Source: Zelopaecilomyces penicillatus (lineage: Eukaryota; Ascomycota; Sordariomycetes; Hypocreales; Pseudodiploosporaceae). Taken from it: a stretch of 64,000 nt of DNA. The DNA lies in NCBI GenBank assembly GCA_005765155.1, contig VCCP01000004.1, positions 1,674,001 through 1,738,000 on the forward strand. Reading direction: 5' to 3'. Made by a program: the position numbers and the translations under genes. Position 1 is the stretch's first letter. Every line of letters begins with the position of its first letter. Positions 1-11,400 of this stretch are shown piece after piece. Below the pieces are notes generated by a model that was not told the origin of the DNA, made no database searches, and worked only from the letters and a program-made list of their open reading frames with translations.

Positions 1-993
1 CAGTGAAGCCACTGTGCAGGTACGGGCACGCAAGGAGACTACGAGAAGTGGTGTTGGCGCCTACATCGCCATTCGATAGGCTGCTACTGCAAGTGACGGG
101 TGGATGATGACGCTGTTCAGTCTGTACGTACAGTACAACTCGCAGTCCGACGAAAAGAAACAATGTGCTTCTGGCCAACAGGGACACGCCAACACGCGCC
201 ATTTTTCCATATTGGCCAAGAAGTTTAATAAGAAAAAGTCTATCATGTTCTTTTTTTTTAAACTGGTTTCAAATCACTCATTATGACAAAGGGCGATTAC
301 AAATCTCCGACTGACGGAGGAGAATAGTACGGTTTCGATGGTGGTGGGATGTTCACATCAAGCGGATGCTCAAAGACGAAGGCTTTTCGCCCCCAAACAA
401 CACAGGGTAATTATCTTATACCTGCGTGATAGGACACGCATACAGCCAGGTCTATAGATTTCATGCTCCTAGGACGTTGTTGTTATGTTTCTTTCTTTTT
501 CCGGCTCCTTACATGGGTAGCATCATATGTAGGGTAAAAGATGCAGTCCTTTTTAGAAGCGCCGGTATGCAATGTAGGTATCAGACAGAGTCTGATGTCT
601 TGCCCTCTTGCAAGACACGCAGATACTGTACAGTACGAGACACAGTTGCTTCGATGGATCGTCCGTACATACGTACTCGCATACTACGAACATCGCTTGT
701 TGCACGACCTTGACCCCCCCGCCCTTGGGCATGGCCACGCTGTCTGGCGTCTGCTGTAGGCTGTTGCATCATGTATGTAGAACCACGGCCAGTCAATTGG
801 CAATGGCGAACACTCGCTTGAAACTGCAGGTCACTGTGTCAAAGTCTACTGTACATGCCGACCAATAGGTAAGGGGGTATGTCCTTGTACCCGGGTACTA
901 CATACTGAGCACCAAAGGAATCAGATGGAGAGACAGGCAGAATGTGAGACAGTGAGCTTGTTTCTTTTTTCGTTTATCTTGGGTTAGTCATCG
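1..993. other. Intergenic stretch, no gene recognised
   Basis: Short open frames are present on both strands, but none shows a recognisable domain or plausible codon pattern. The right part should hold the 3' end of the methyltransferase transcript that ends at 994. A pyrimidine-rich run lies just before the stop (about 960-975). I see no RNA gene or mobile element here. Confidence 0.5.
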
Positions 994-2000
994 TCAGCTT
1001 TTCGCTGCATCCTGGCTCATTGATTCGTTGAGGTTAGCCACGGCTTCGCCGTTGCTCCGATTGTTGGGAGACACATTGGTTCGACTCCTAAAGGTAAAGA
1101 GAAACAGTGCCTGTCGTTGAAAAACTGGCCGGTCTTCATCAAAGATCTCCTCGACATGGAATGCCTTCTTGGCCATTTTGACAAACTGCATATCGGCACG
1201 TCTCCTCTTCTTGAAGCAAAAGTACACCACGACGTCCGCATTGAGAGTAAAGAGGTCCTTGAGTGTTTGCATCAGCAATGGAAAAGCTGGCTCAAAATAG
1301 ACACATTCGCCCGCTAACACCACATCCGGCTTGAGTGCCACGACTGCCGCTGGTAATGTCTCGCCCCTGAAAGTTTCCATTGCACAGAGAGGCATCCTGT
1401 TAGCTGAGACCTTTTCCAACCACTAAGGTATGCCTTTCCCCTGACTATTCCCACGCACAGAGCAGCAGGCAGTGCAATACCTCGTACGGGATAGACGGGA
1501 TAGACGGGAAACAATATTTGGCAGGAATGAGCCCATCAGGCAGACAACTGAAAAGCGGTCCACCAATGATATGCCCACTCCACCTAGGACACCATTTTGG
1601 ATAGCAAATGCACAACTCACCAGTTCAGCACCATGGCTGTAGCCTTTCTTTCAAGCTGATTGAGCACAATATTGTGCTGCATCAACTCTAGCATCTCGTC
1701 CTGGTCAGTTAGAAGCAATGGGTTCTCAAGGTCACACCCCGCCGCTACAGCCAGCCCGACGAGGCCACCGCCAGCACCTAGTTCCAGTCTACAGAACCAG
1801 ATCGCATTTGTCCAGAGTCAGCCAACAAAGATCTTTCTCATTCTCACTCAATGTTTCACCCTACTAGGTAGTTTTGCTGCAGGGGCAGACATCGCCGACA
1901 AGGGGGCTGAAGGGGGGGTAAAAAGAAAGAAAAAAAGGTCAAAGAGGAGCAAGAAAAAAGATGCAAAAAAGAAAGGAAAACGCCATCAGGAGCGAGAGCC

Positions 2001-2033
<33 letters not shown>

Positions 2034-2298
2034 GAGAAAGAGGAACCAACATTCGTGCGTGCTCCAGCTCGGACCTGTGATAGCGCAACATATGCTTCCC
2101 TAGCACCATTCCTGCTGGCCACGTCTGTCCCCCACAGCCTGTCCGCACATCTTCGTGGAGCTTGATCGAGTGTGTGAGGTGGTCGTCGAAGTCGATGCGC
2201 GTGTCGCCGGCCGCCTTGGAGTTTGGTAGAGGCACGAGGTCCACGCTGACGCTCGCTAAGGGATCGGACGATGGTGATGGCGAACGGCTGCTGGACAT
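994..2298 (-). CDS. EFM6: Protein-lysine N-methyltransferase, EFM6-like
   Basis: Seven-beta-strand, SAM-dependent methyltransferase of the METTL21/EFM group; the yeast family member EFM6 methylates a lysine of elongation factor eEF1A in the cytosol. Three exons are inferred: 2298-2075, 1788-1621 and 1396-994, giving 264 residues with the frame kept. Exon 1 carries the family segment GCGGQTWPAGMVLGKHM. Exon 2 opens with the SAM-binding glycine motif LELGAGGGLVGLAVA (about residues 76-90) and the acidic TDQDE stretch. Exon 3 carries PDVVLAGECVYFEPAFPLL, typical of this family. The start at 2298 (MSSSRSPSP) is preferred; in-frame codons continue upstream to 2406 but look like leader. Intron 1 is long and holds an A28 tract. 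The acceptor of intron 2 (near 1397) is the least certain junction. Family assignment is firm; the exact EFM6 orthology is inferred from the motifs. Confidence 0.82.
2001..2028. repeat. A28 tract inside a polypurine run
   Basis: Twenty-eight adenines in a row lie inside intron 1 of the methyltransferase gene. They sit in a purine-rich stretch of about 130 bp (1908-2045). On the transcribed strand this reads as a long U/C-rich intronic tract. Confidence 0.95.
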
Positions 2299-4121
2299 GG
2301 TGGGCAGTTGGTTCACAGCATTTGCTTCAATGTTGGAAGAAGAATGAAGCTCTCCGTAAATTTCTCTGTCCACGTACTTAGATAACCATGTGGCACTCGT
2401 TGGCAAGCGGCAGGGCGGATGGGCCTTCCTTCTCTGCTTGTGAGTCCCCGTTATCTTGGTACCTCATTGGGGCCCCGGGCTTATCAGCGTGATTGCTATA
2501 ACCCGTTCTGGTCTTTTTTCTTCCTGCTCACAAGACCGCTTCCGATGCATCAACCCCCAGTTGTCCCGGCCAGTTGGTCAACGTGGGGGATGAGCCTTCC
2601 AACAGGGTGCAAAAAAACACAGCCGGGACCGCCAAGGGACTTTATCTGATTAATTTACTGACATCTAGAATTCTCTGTAAGTTTCTAGAGATCTTTGGCA
2701 ATATCTAGAAATATCTAGAAATCGTTAGCAATACCCTGAATCTCTAGCAATATCTACAAATATATAGCAATCTCAGTCAAGTACAATTACCTACATAGTA
2801 CCAAGTATCTTAGGTATTCAGGCACTGTTGTATCAGCAGTTTTTTTTTGCACCCTATTAATACCTTCTTCCAAGGAGCCCATGCCAGACCACAGTCAAAG
2901 CATCATGACGTGCACACTGCCAAACTGTTCCTGGCAGTTCCGTGAGATGTTGCCACGAGTTTACGCCCAGACAGTTCATGTAACTTTGCTTTTTAGAGAG
3001 TGCCTCATCACGACCATTAATATCCCCTCAAGCCTCTCAACCCAACCCTGCAGATGAGCACTCGTAAAGAGGCTCAACCATCAACACACACCTTTTTGGT
3101 GGCTAGTTGAGTTAATTACTACAATAGGTACCAAGTCTATATCTGAATGCACAATCAGAACTTCCATCGGCGCCAAGTTTGCCACAGCGCCAAGTACATC
3201 CAAAACCCCTTGCTCCTTCCTCCACTGTGAAGCACCTGTTCTACCCTTTCAGCTTCACTATTAAGAAAGTGATGGATACCTTATACGTGTTCTTTCCATT
3301 CTCTGCACCTCGCACAACTCTCAGTACACGCGGCCGATCCGCCCATCAGCAACATGATCTTTTCTTCAGTCGATACCATGTCTTCTCGTCTCTTGAATGC
3401 GAGGCCGACCTGCTATGAAACACCATGAGAGGCAACCGCGCGCTGACGAACTCCCCGAGCCGGAAACAATGAACCTACGTCTCCCTTGATATCCACGCTT
3501 AGGCCGCCTTGACTTCTCGCATCGCGCTCCCTTGCCAGATGTCTTCGGCATCGCCAGGTTCGGTCCTGGCATTCCCAGCCTCTCAGAGCAGTGGTTTCTA
3601 CTCTGATGAACTCCACCGACATCTCCTGTCTCACTCTCCAATGACGGGTGACCACACTCTGGAATGTCGCTACTCCCATTTCCCCGCTCTTGAGGCTTAA
3701 TTACCAGCCTTGCCCGCTCTATTTCATCTTGATCTCCGCCCTTCAAGAGACTTTTTCTGTGAAACATTTTGCCTCTGGTTCGCCTTGGAGCCTGTGCACT
3801 GGTTCGGATTCTTAGACACTACCAAGAAAATTCCCGAAATTGTCCAGATGGATCTGAATGTAAGGCTATGGAGGAATGAAGGGGGGAGAGCATCGCAAAC
3901 ATATACCAGCCATCGGAAGGCCCGTTGTGCGCAGGATGATGATAGGTTTCCTTGAGCATGCTGGATCATTCACTCTTTTAGTTTCTTGGTTTCCAATACC
4001 TTCGTTTCACGTTTGATCTGTACACTTCCTTCTTTCGGCTCTATTGCTATTGTATAGCAAGCCGCCAGTCTTTACTGTTACAACGTAGCGCTGCCTGGCG
4101 CATCTGCCTCTGGTAACTAAC
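2299..4121. promoter_or_regulatory. Divergent intergenic region, EFM6 / AXL2-like
   Basis: About 1.8 kb between two divergently transcribed genes. It must hold both promoters and 5' leaders. It contains a degenerate AT-rich repeat (2661-2776). The part from 3970 to 4121, just before the Axl2-like ATG, is pyrimidine-rich, as fungal leaders often are. Small open frames at 3366-3767 overlap on both strands and show no domain. Confidence 0.5.
2661..2776. repeat. Degenerate AT-rich short repeat
   Basis: The decamer ATATCTAGAA occurs twice in tandem (2701-2720). The core GCAAT, preceded by TA or TG, recurs at about 2697, 2726, 2745 and 2765, each followed by AT-rich sequence, often with CTA. The spacing is irregular (about 19-29 bp). 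Confidence 0.7.
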
Positions 4122-6764
4122 ATGTCGTCGCTTTCTGCTGCGCTGGTAGCCCTCCAATTTGCCCAGCTGGTCTACAGTCAGCCTTTGCCATCATTTCCAC
4201 TCAATTCACAGCTCCCACCTGTCGCCAGGATAGGCCAGTCATTTTCATACACGTTCTCTCCAAATACCTTTGATTCCAGCAGCAGCATCACATACTCGCT
4301 GGGGGCTCACCCGGCTTGGCTCTCGATCGACACCCACGCCCGTCGTCTATACGGGGTTCCAAAAGACAGCGATATCAACGAAACAGAAACGGTCGGCCAA
4401 AATGTGGAGCTCATCGCAACAGACGAGACTGGCTCAACAACAATGACTGCCACTCTCGTCGTCTCGAGGAAAAATGGGCCGTCTATTCACACCCCGTTCT
4501 TAGATCAGATTGAGGCATTTGGTCAAGTTTCTGCACCTTCATCTGTTTTATCCTACCCCTCAACCGATTTCAAATTCACATTTGATCACAATACGTTTGG
4601 AGATTCAGCAGGACTCAACTTCTACGCTGTTTCCAACAACAATAGCCCTCTACCTTCATGGATCAGTTTTGATGCTTCTAGTCTGACGTTTGAGGGCAAA
4701 ACACCAACCTTCAAATCTCCAAGTCAGCCTCCTCAGACATTCGACATCAAGTTAGTGGCATCAGATATCGTTGGCTTTTCAGCGGCATCTCTTTCCTTTT
4801 CGATCATTGTAAGCAATCATAAATTGACAGCTGCCAACACCGTTGTCAAACTCAATACCACACAAGGCTCTGAACTCATCTACGAGGATTTTGAAGATAT
4901 GATGAGACTAGACAACAGACCAGTTCCCCCTGGCTATTTGAATATGTCGATCCAGGGGTTGCCCAACTGGCTTTCATACGATTCAAAAGCTGGCAAGGTA
5001 CATGGAATGCCCGGAAAAGACGATCATTCCACCAACTTCACTGTCAGCTTTTCGGACAACTTCTCCGATAACTTCAACTTGCTCGTCCAGGTCAATGTTG
5101 CTGGTGGGCTTTTCCTATCCCCCTTAGAGGATATGAAAATCATGCCTGGGGAAGAATTCTATCTCGATCTCGCGCCTTATTTTGAGAAGCCTAAGGATAT
5201 TGAGGTTTCTGTGACAGTTGATATGGATCCTTCGAATGACTGGCTGAATGCTGTCGATCAGAAGATTTCGGGGCACGTTCCTGACAACGCAAATGGGAGC
5301 GCGACAATTTCTATAGTGGCATCTTCCAGTGTGTCTGGGCTGCGTGAAACACAGATATTTCACATAGATTTTCTCACTTTGGTGAAAGAAAAGGCATCTC
5401 CTACCTCTACTACTTCAACAAGCGAGACGGCCACTGGTATACCCAGAGAGGATGCCAACCGGGCCCATCTACGATCTGTCAGGACTCGCACAATCTTATT
5501 AGCGACCCTTGTTCCTGTGTTCATTGTCGCAGCATTGATTTCATTATTGCTTTTTCTCTTGTGCAGGCGAAAGGCCCGGCCAATGCGCACGTCTGGCAAA
5601 TCTCGTATGGGAATTTCCAGGCCCCGGCCCTGTAGTCTGCAAAGTACCTGGTCCACAACGTCGACTCGCCAGATACAGAATAATGCATCTCGCGCAACGA
5701 AACAGGATATTCACTTATTTAAGAGTGCGGAATGCCAGTACATGGCCGTGGCGCCGAGTTCACCTGGACCTACGTCATTTGAAACGTGGAGGACAACTTC
5801 AAATCCCCCAACGCCAACAGGGCTATCAGTTTATATGGGACGACCGCCGACGGTTGGAAGCATGAGCACACATAGCAGCATCGATGACGGAGAATCTTGG
5901 TATACTGTGGACGGAACAGCGACTGTGGTGAGAACCAACCCTTCCATCAGCAGCCGCCAATCCTGTATGAATGCGCCAGAACCGATGTATCATATGTTTC
6001 CGATGCCCTGCACTCCCCCAAGCGCAGGAAATAGAAACTTTGATGCGAGCTCAATGACGCAAACACCCCAAACTATCCCCAGTATCCAATTGACGCCACC
6101 TGGAGCACGCACATATGATACTCAGCGTAGCGAGAACACCACAAATGTCAGCTCTAATACCGCCCCGAGCTCACCCATAATGCCTTCTTTCCAACGGAAT
6201 AAAGGGGTATTTGATGAACATCCTCAACAAATACCATTGCAATCAACACGGTTCTCAGATAACAAATCTCTGGAGACCGGCACAACCGGAGACGTTGCGG
6301 AGCCACGACAGCCCGACCAAGTACTCCTAGCAAGCCCTAGATTGAGCTCGCAGAGTATTTCTGGAAATTGTTGGGACGATTCCAGCGAACTCACTTATCA
6401 AACTGGGTCTCCAGTTTGGCTTCCGGACAAATGGTCACACGATGACCGACAAGGTACAACAAGTGATGATCACAAATTCGATACGAATGAAGATCCATTC
6501 AGTCTGTCTCGATATGTGCCACAGACTGGGAGAGAGACAGGGGAGAGGCGTAGCCAGGTGCTAATGTCTGGTCAACAGACGAGATGTGGACAAAAGCCGA
6601 TGCTGGCAGGGCCACCGGAGAGTAGGGCATCAATTATAAGTGATGATTATTACAATGATGATATTTCTGAGTTGTTGGAGGAAACAGAAGAGGCAATCAG
6701 AATGGCCTGGAGAAGAGAAGACTCAGGAATGGCCTCTGAATCAAGCCATAAGATATTCCTGTAA
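4122..6764 (+). CDS. AXL2: Axl2/Bud10-like polarity transmembrane protein
   Basis: Single exon, 880 residues. Residues 1-19 look like a signal peptide ending near VYSQP. Residues about 25-440 form serial cadherin-like (dystroglycan-type, CADG) modules, recognisable from the repeated pattern of 'P.WL.fd...' and 'G.P' (PAWLSIDTHARRLYGVP, PSWISFDASSLTFEGKTP, PNWLSYDSKAGKVHGMP). One membrane segment lies at about 456-478 and is followed by a basic stop-transfer CRRKARP. The cytoplasmic tail of about 400 residues is Ser/Thr/Pro-rich and disordered, ending in an acidic helix. In yeast Axl2 marks the axial bud site; in filamentous fungi orthologues act in septum and conidiophore morphogenesis. Many NxS/T sites fit an exported glycoprotein. 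No intron is needed to explain the frame. Confidence 0.88.
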   Translation: MSSLSAALVALQFAQLVYSQPLPSFPLNSQLPPVARIGQSFSYTFSPNTFDSSSSITYSLGAHPAWLSIDTHARRLYGVPKDSDINETETVGQNVELIATDETGSTTMTATLVVSRKNGPSIHTPFLDQIEAFGQVSAPSSVLSYPSTDFKFTFDHNTFGDSAGLNFYAVSNNNSPLPSWISFDASSLTFEGKTPTFKSPSQPPQTFDIKLVASDIVGFSAASLSFSIIVSNHKLTAANTVVKLNTTQGSELIYEDFEDMMRLDNRPVPPGYLNMSIQGLPNWLSYDSKAGKVHGMPGKDDHSTNFTVSFSDNFSDNFNLLVQVNVAGGLFLSPLEDMKIMPGEEFYLDLAPYFEKPKDIEVSVTVDMDPSNDWLNAVDQKISGHVPDNANGSATISIVASSSVSGLRETQIFHIDFLTLVKEKASPTSTTSTSETATGIPREDANRAHLRSVRTRTILLATLVPVFIVAALISLLLFLLCRRKARPMRTSGKSRMGISRPRPCSLQSTWSTTSTRQIQNNASRATKQDIHLFKSAECQYMAVAPSSPGPTSFETWRTTSNPPTPTGLSVYMGRPPTVGSMSTHSSIDDGESWYTVDGTATVVRTNPSISSRQSCMNAPEPMYHMFPMPCTPPSAGNRNFDASSMTQTPQTIPSIQLTPPGARTYDTQRSENTTNVSSNTAPSSPIMPSFQRNKGVFDEHPQQIPLQSTRFSDNKSLETGTTGDVAEPRQPDQVLLASPRLSSQSISGNCWDDSSELTYQTGSPVWLPDKWSHDDRQGTTSDDHKFDTNEDPFSLSRYVPQTGRETGERRSQVLMSGQQTRCGQKPMLAGPPESRASIISDDYYNDDISELLEETEEAIRMAWRREDSGMASESSHKIFL

Positions 6765-8340
6765 CGACCCGGGAATGATTGGGGCTAGTTCTGATTCAAA
6801 AGACTCCCCAAAGTTGCACCCTGGTGGTCTCCGCAATGTCTAATGTTATTATGAATGGGTGAGGGAGTGGGTTGAGCCCAGGAGTTTGAAGGGATTTGTA
6901 CAAATATGTGTTGAGGAAAAATGATCCCTTTGCGTTTCAGCCAATGCAACATAACGAATAGAATATATACGCCAACGATGGCGAACCTTATGAAAGCAGC
7001 ATCCATTTACATGTCAAAATGCACCCCTAATAAGTCTAATTGAGAAGTTTGATAAATGAATTGATATGTCTTAAGACAAACGAAGGTAAATAGACATGAA
7101 GCCGATAGCTCGGGCTTGCTATCAAGCTTCCCACCAATTAGTACTCCATGGACCGTCATCAAGAGATTACTATCGAAACTGAGATGCCTCATTTGGGGGC
7201 CAGAGAGCGAACTAAAAAGAGATCAGGTGCTTCGGCGGAGGGGGGAAGGAGGGGCATTGCAAGCCTCAGCAAATGGCGCCGAGCCGGCAATCGGCTGTTC
7301 CTTGTATGTGACAGATCGGTGGCCCCCGCCCAACTGCCTGAAATCTGTCTTGTGTTGCCTCCCATGTAGAATGGAGTTTCAGAAGCAATTAAAACAGAAT
7401 GCTTGCTTGTCCACCTTTACCTGTAGGTGGTCAAGCACGCCGTAACTACCTAGGTACTATTCAGAGAGCGGTGAGTGAAGAGAGATGGCGGTGGTAGCTT
7501 CCGGGCAGTGGCGCTCAGTGAGTAATTATCGGACAGCGACATGTTTGAGCAAACCGAAGAGTGGGACAATGGATTGCGCAATCTAGTAGCTACGGATGTA
7601 GCGTCGGAGTTTTTTTTTAATCTTGTTAAATTGTATTTTTATGTTTTCTTGTTGCCTATGTTTGTGGAAGAAACAAATTAACTGGCCTGCATAGATTTTC
7701 TGGCAGTGCCGAAAGGCTAATTAATAGTAGGCAGCCAGCCAGGACGGTGAGCAGTGAGGGCTACCAAGCCCAGGGTTACGAGGTTTGCTTACGGTTTAGG
7801 TAAGTTCTGGTGGTTATGCACCTTAATTTAGTTGGAATGGTGAGACGAGACGACCTGGGGGCGGGGCTCGTTTTTAGGGGTCTACTCGTCTGTTCACCCA
7901 CTGTCAGGCAGCCCCTCAGTAACCCCCCCGGTGCTGAGCCACAGCCAGGCGCCGGCATCTCAGGTTCCAGCGCTGCTTATGATTTTCATTTGCGTAGTGT
8001 GGCGCCAATTACTTGGTACTGGTGTCCTTTTATCGCACGGCAGCCTTTGCAGTGATACCCCGCTTCCTGCCTCGCCGATTTTGCTCTCGCTGGCATCACA
8101 AACCGCCACCACCACCATATCCTGTTGCCATCACCCCAACTCTTCCCTCCTCCCAGCGTGGGAATCTCTCTCCGAAAAAAAAATATCGACATCGCTGCCC
8201 GCGGCCCCCTAACTTCGTCCTCATTGTCTGTTTACGTCTGACTGCTCATCGCCTTGCGCCTCTCCCTTTACTCTCCAATTTTACACGGTACCTGCTTGTC
8301 TGTTCTTTGAGCCCGCCGATTCCGTCGACCCCCCGCAGTC
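6765..8340 (+). promoter_or_regulatory. Intergenic region upstream of the PP2C gene
   Basis: Holds the 3' region of the Axl2-like gene and the promoter and leader of the phosphatase gene. The left 1 kb has an AT-rich block (7605-7730). The right end (8040-8340) is strongly pyrimidine-rich, consistent with a 5' leader. A TACCTAGGTA palindrome lies at about 7447-7456. No gene is seen. Confidence 0.5.
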
Positions 8341-10444
8341 ATGGGTCAAACCCTCTCGGAGCCCGTCGTCGACAAGGTGCGTGCGTCACTGGCGCAAGCC
8401 GTGAACCCCCTCGTTCTCCTCTCTTGGTCCTTGATCTTTCTTTGAAGATACGCTTCCTGCCCCCGTGTCTCTGGCATTTCCCACTGGTGCTGTGTTTTGC
8501 ACAATGCGGCGACGCGGGCAGCACCCCGCTGTCCTTTGTCCGGGGGCGCTACCCCACTGCGCATCACCATGACCCTCTTGCGTGATCTTGCTTGCTTCTC
8601 ATCCCCCGCAATTGCTGACTCGAGACTTTCTTCTTCAATCTCAACAGACTTCCGAAAGTGGCGAGGATGATAGACTTTTCTACGGTTTGTCGGCCATGCA
8701 AGGCTGGCGCATTAGCATGGAGGATTCTCACACGGCCGAGCTGAAGCTGCCCACGCCAAACAACGACTCCAAGACACACCCTGGAAGGCTGTCCTTCTTC
8801 GGTGTTTTCGACGGGCACGGCGGAGACAAGGTTGCATTATTTACTGGAGAAAACATTCACAACATTATTCTCAAGCAAGACACCTTCAAGGCTGGCGACT
8901 ATGCTCAGGGTCTTAAAGATGGATTTCTTGCGACAGATAGAGCCATTCTCAACGGTACGCGCGCTATACAGTCCATCTCTGAAGATACCTCTATCTGCAT
9001 GACTCTATCCTTTCTTTTTTTCTCCTCCAAAGATGAAAAGAAAAGAAAATCATCGAAATTTTCGGAGAAAGATTGTGAATGAAGTCAAAAGGAGAGGGAA
9101 AATTGTGGAGCTCAAACGCTGATCATTTATACACATGTGCAGATCCCAAATACGAAGAAGAGGTTTCTGGGTGCACTGCTTGTGTGTCCCTGATTGCTGG
9201 AAACAAAATCTATGTGGTAAGTGTTACAATTCTTATGTGTGCGATATCTGGATTCTATGTGGTGCTAAATATTTATGCAATAGGCAAATGCTGGTGATTC
9301 AAGGGGTGTTCTGGGCATCAAGGGGCGAGCAAAGCCTCTGTCACAAGATCACAAACCTCAGCTCGAAAGTATGTGCCACCTTTTTATATATATATATATA
9401 TATAATAAAAACCCGCTCGGTGTCTCTGTTAGTAGCAATACAGCCCGCTAACATCCGGTCTTCCTTGTTGCACAGCCGAGAAAAACCGAATCACAGCTGC
9501 TGGTGGATTTGTAGACTTCGGCCGCGTCAACGGCAATCTTGCCCTGTCTCGTGCCATTGGCGACTTCGAATTCAAGAAGAGTGCCGAGCTCTCACCCGAA
9601 AATCAGATCGTTACCGCTTTCCCTGACGTTGAGGAGCACGAGCTTACTGATGAAGATGAGTTTTTGGTCCTTGCTTGCGATGGTATGTATTCCCGAATCT
9701 CTTATACGTAGGATCAAGTGGGGAGGAGGGAAATGGCTCACTTGAATAATAGGAATCTGGGATTGCCAATCCTCACAGGCTGTTGTTGAGTTTGTGCGAC
9801 GAGGAATCGCCGCCAAGCAGCCTCTGGAGAAGATCTGTGAAAATATGATGGACAACTGCCTGGCGTCAAACTCCGAAACGGGCGGCGTTGGCTGCGACAA
9901 CATGACTATGCTTATCGTTGGCTTCTTGAACGGCAAGACCAAGGAGGAGTGGTATGACGAGATTGCAAAGAGAGTTGCCAACGGAGACGGACCCTGCGCT
10001 CCCCCGGAATACGGTACGGCCCTGCCCTAGCTCCGCTGATGGTCCATGCCTTCTGCTTGGACTTCGGCCTGGATCCGTTGAGCTGACCACCCTTGATTCT
10101 CAGCGGAGTTCCGTGGTCCCGGAGTCCACCACAACTATGAAGATAGCGACAGCGGCTATGATATAGATGCGGAGAATAAGGGCAAGGGTTTCGGTATCGG
10201 TGGGTCACGAGGGCGCATCATTTTCCTTGGTGATGGCACGGAGGTTCTTACGGATTCAGATGACACCGAAATGTTCGATAACGCGGACGAGGACAAGGAT
10301 CTCGAAAGCCAAGTGTCCAAGGGCTCCAAGACGTCGACCGAGTCTACCGAACCGAAATCAGAGTCGAAACCCCTGCCCAACGCAGCAGCTGGCGAGGAGA
10401 AGAAGCAAGACGAATCTGCCCCTGAGGAGAGTAAGAAGGATTAG
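8341..10444 (+). CDS. PTC2: Protein phosphatase 2C, Ptc2/Ptc3 type
   Basis: Metal-dependent Ser/Thr phosphatase of the PPM family; yeast Ptc2/Ptc3 act in stress MAP-kinase and DNA-damage checkpoint down-regulation. Seven exons: 8341-8376, 8648-8954, 9143-9216, 9284-9368, 9476-9682, 9753-10013 and 10104-10444. They sum to 1311 nt, or 436 residues, and all junctions are GT/AG. The metal-binding and core motifs are in order: GWRISMEDSHT, FFGVFDGHGGDKVA, ANAGDSRGVLG, SRAIGDFEFK, LVLACDGIWDC and GCDNMTMLIVG. The C-terminal 110 residues are acidic and low in complexity, as in Ptc2. The protein begins MGQTLSEP, a good N-myristoylation context. Exon 1 codes only 12 residues, so this start is easily missed; the first intron is 271 nt. 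Either PTC2 or PTC3 naming is possible. Confidence 0.93.
9385..9404. repeat. (TA)n microsatellite in a PP2C intron
   Basis: About ten TA units lie within intron 4 of the phosphatase gene (9369-9475). Confidence 0.9.
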
Positions 10445-11400
10445 GTGGTCCTTTCGCATTGCTAGGGCGACTCGGAGTGTATGGCTGGGCTATCCCGGTT
10501 TGTGTCTGACTTATTTTGCTCGGGGAACCAGGTGGGGATTTAGTTGAGGAGGAGGGAAAGGTGCGGCTAGACATTGATTGTTTCTTTCTTACGCGATATC
10601 CTTACACACACGCTTGTGCAACAGCAGAAGAAGCAGCAAGTCTCGGCCACTGTCTGACTCACATAGAGTAGTAAATGAAACCACGGCGAGCTCCACTTCC
10701 TATACCAGCGGGGCGTTTATTGGCAATTATTTCGACAAGTTAGAAGAGAATCTCTTACTTGAATAACATTTCGACTTTGAAACTCGGTCGTCCGACTCAA
10801 CTTGAACTTCATGCTTGTAACATCCCATCTTTCCATATGATTTGACGTCCAGAAATCCAACACATACTCAACGAAGGTCAATATGTTGTTTTGTCGCGTG
10901 TGGAAAGTTGTACACTAAGTGGATAAAACTGAACCTTGGTCATTTAACACTAATGTGCTGTCTTTACTAATCATATGTGCAGTAGCGAAGGCTTTCTTTG
11001 GGTCTCTTCCCGTTGTATAGTTCAGCGCTTGTGACTTTTGAGCAAAATCAGTGTGATGAGATGAAAAAAAAGTGGTGATGAAGAATTGGGTATCCGCTCG
11101 GCCATGGCCGTCACCTATTGACATAACATACAGCCTCCCCTCTGCAACTATGCGAAATATACATGTCGGTTTATAATACACACAAGATTGCTCCACATGA
11201 GCTTCATGACGCCCCCACCAGAACCCCAAGAAGCCTTTAACACTCCCTTTTACGGCTTCCCGTAGTCATGTCCATTCATTCAACGCCAAAAAAAAAGAAA
11301 AAGACAGAAAGTTCCAAGTAGCAGTGAGGAGGGACAACAACGCCCCGAAACAGGTCGGTGTAGACTTCTTAGATATTCACACGGCAATGGTAGCTTCTTA
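10445..11400. other. Convergent 3' region, PP2C / PPR-like gene
   Basis: The two genes are transcribed toward each other, so this 956-bp stretch should hold both 3' UTRs and terminators. I see no coding sequence with domain support. The 104-codon minus-strand frame at 10915-11229 looks random. Confidence 0.5.

Noticed and set aside
1078..1088. GGTTCGACTCC, a perfect tRNA B-box word
   Set aside because: It lies in EFM6 coding sequence, and no A-box or cloverleaf can be drawn upstream.
1660..2103. 147-codon Lys-rich plus-strand frame
   Set aside because: It is antisense to EFM6 exon 2 and to its polypurine intron. Its Lys runs come from the A28 tract and the purine-rich strand, not from a protein.
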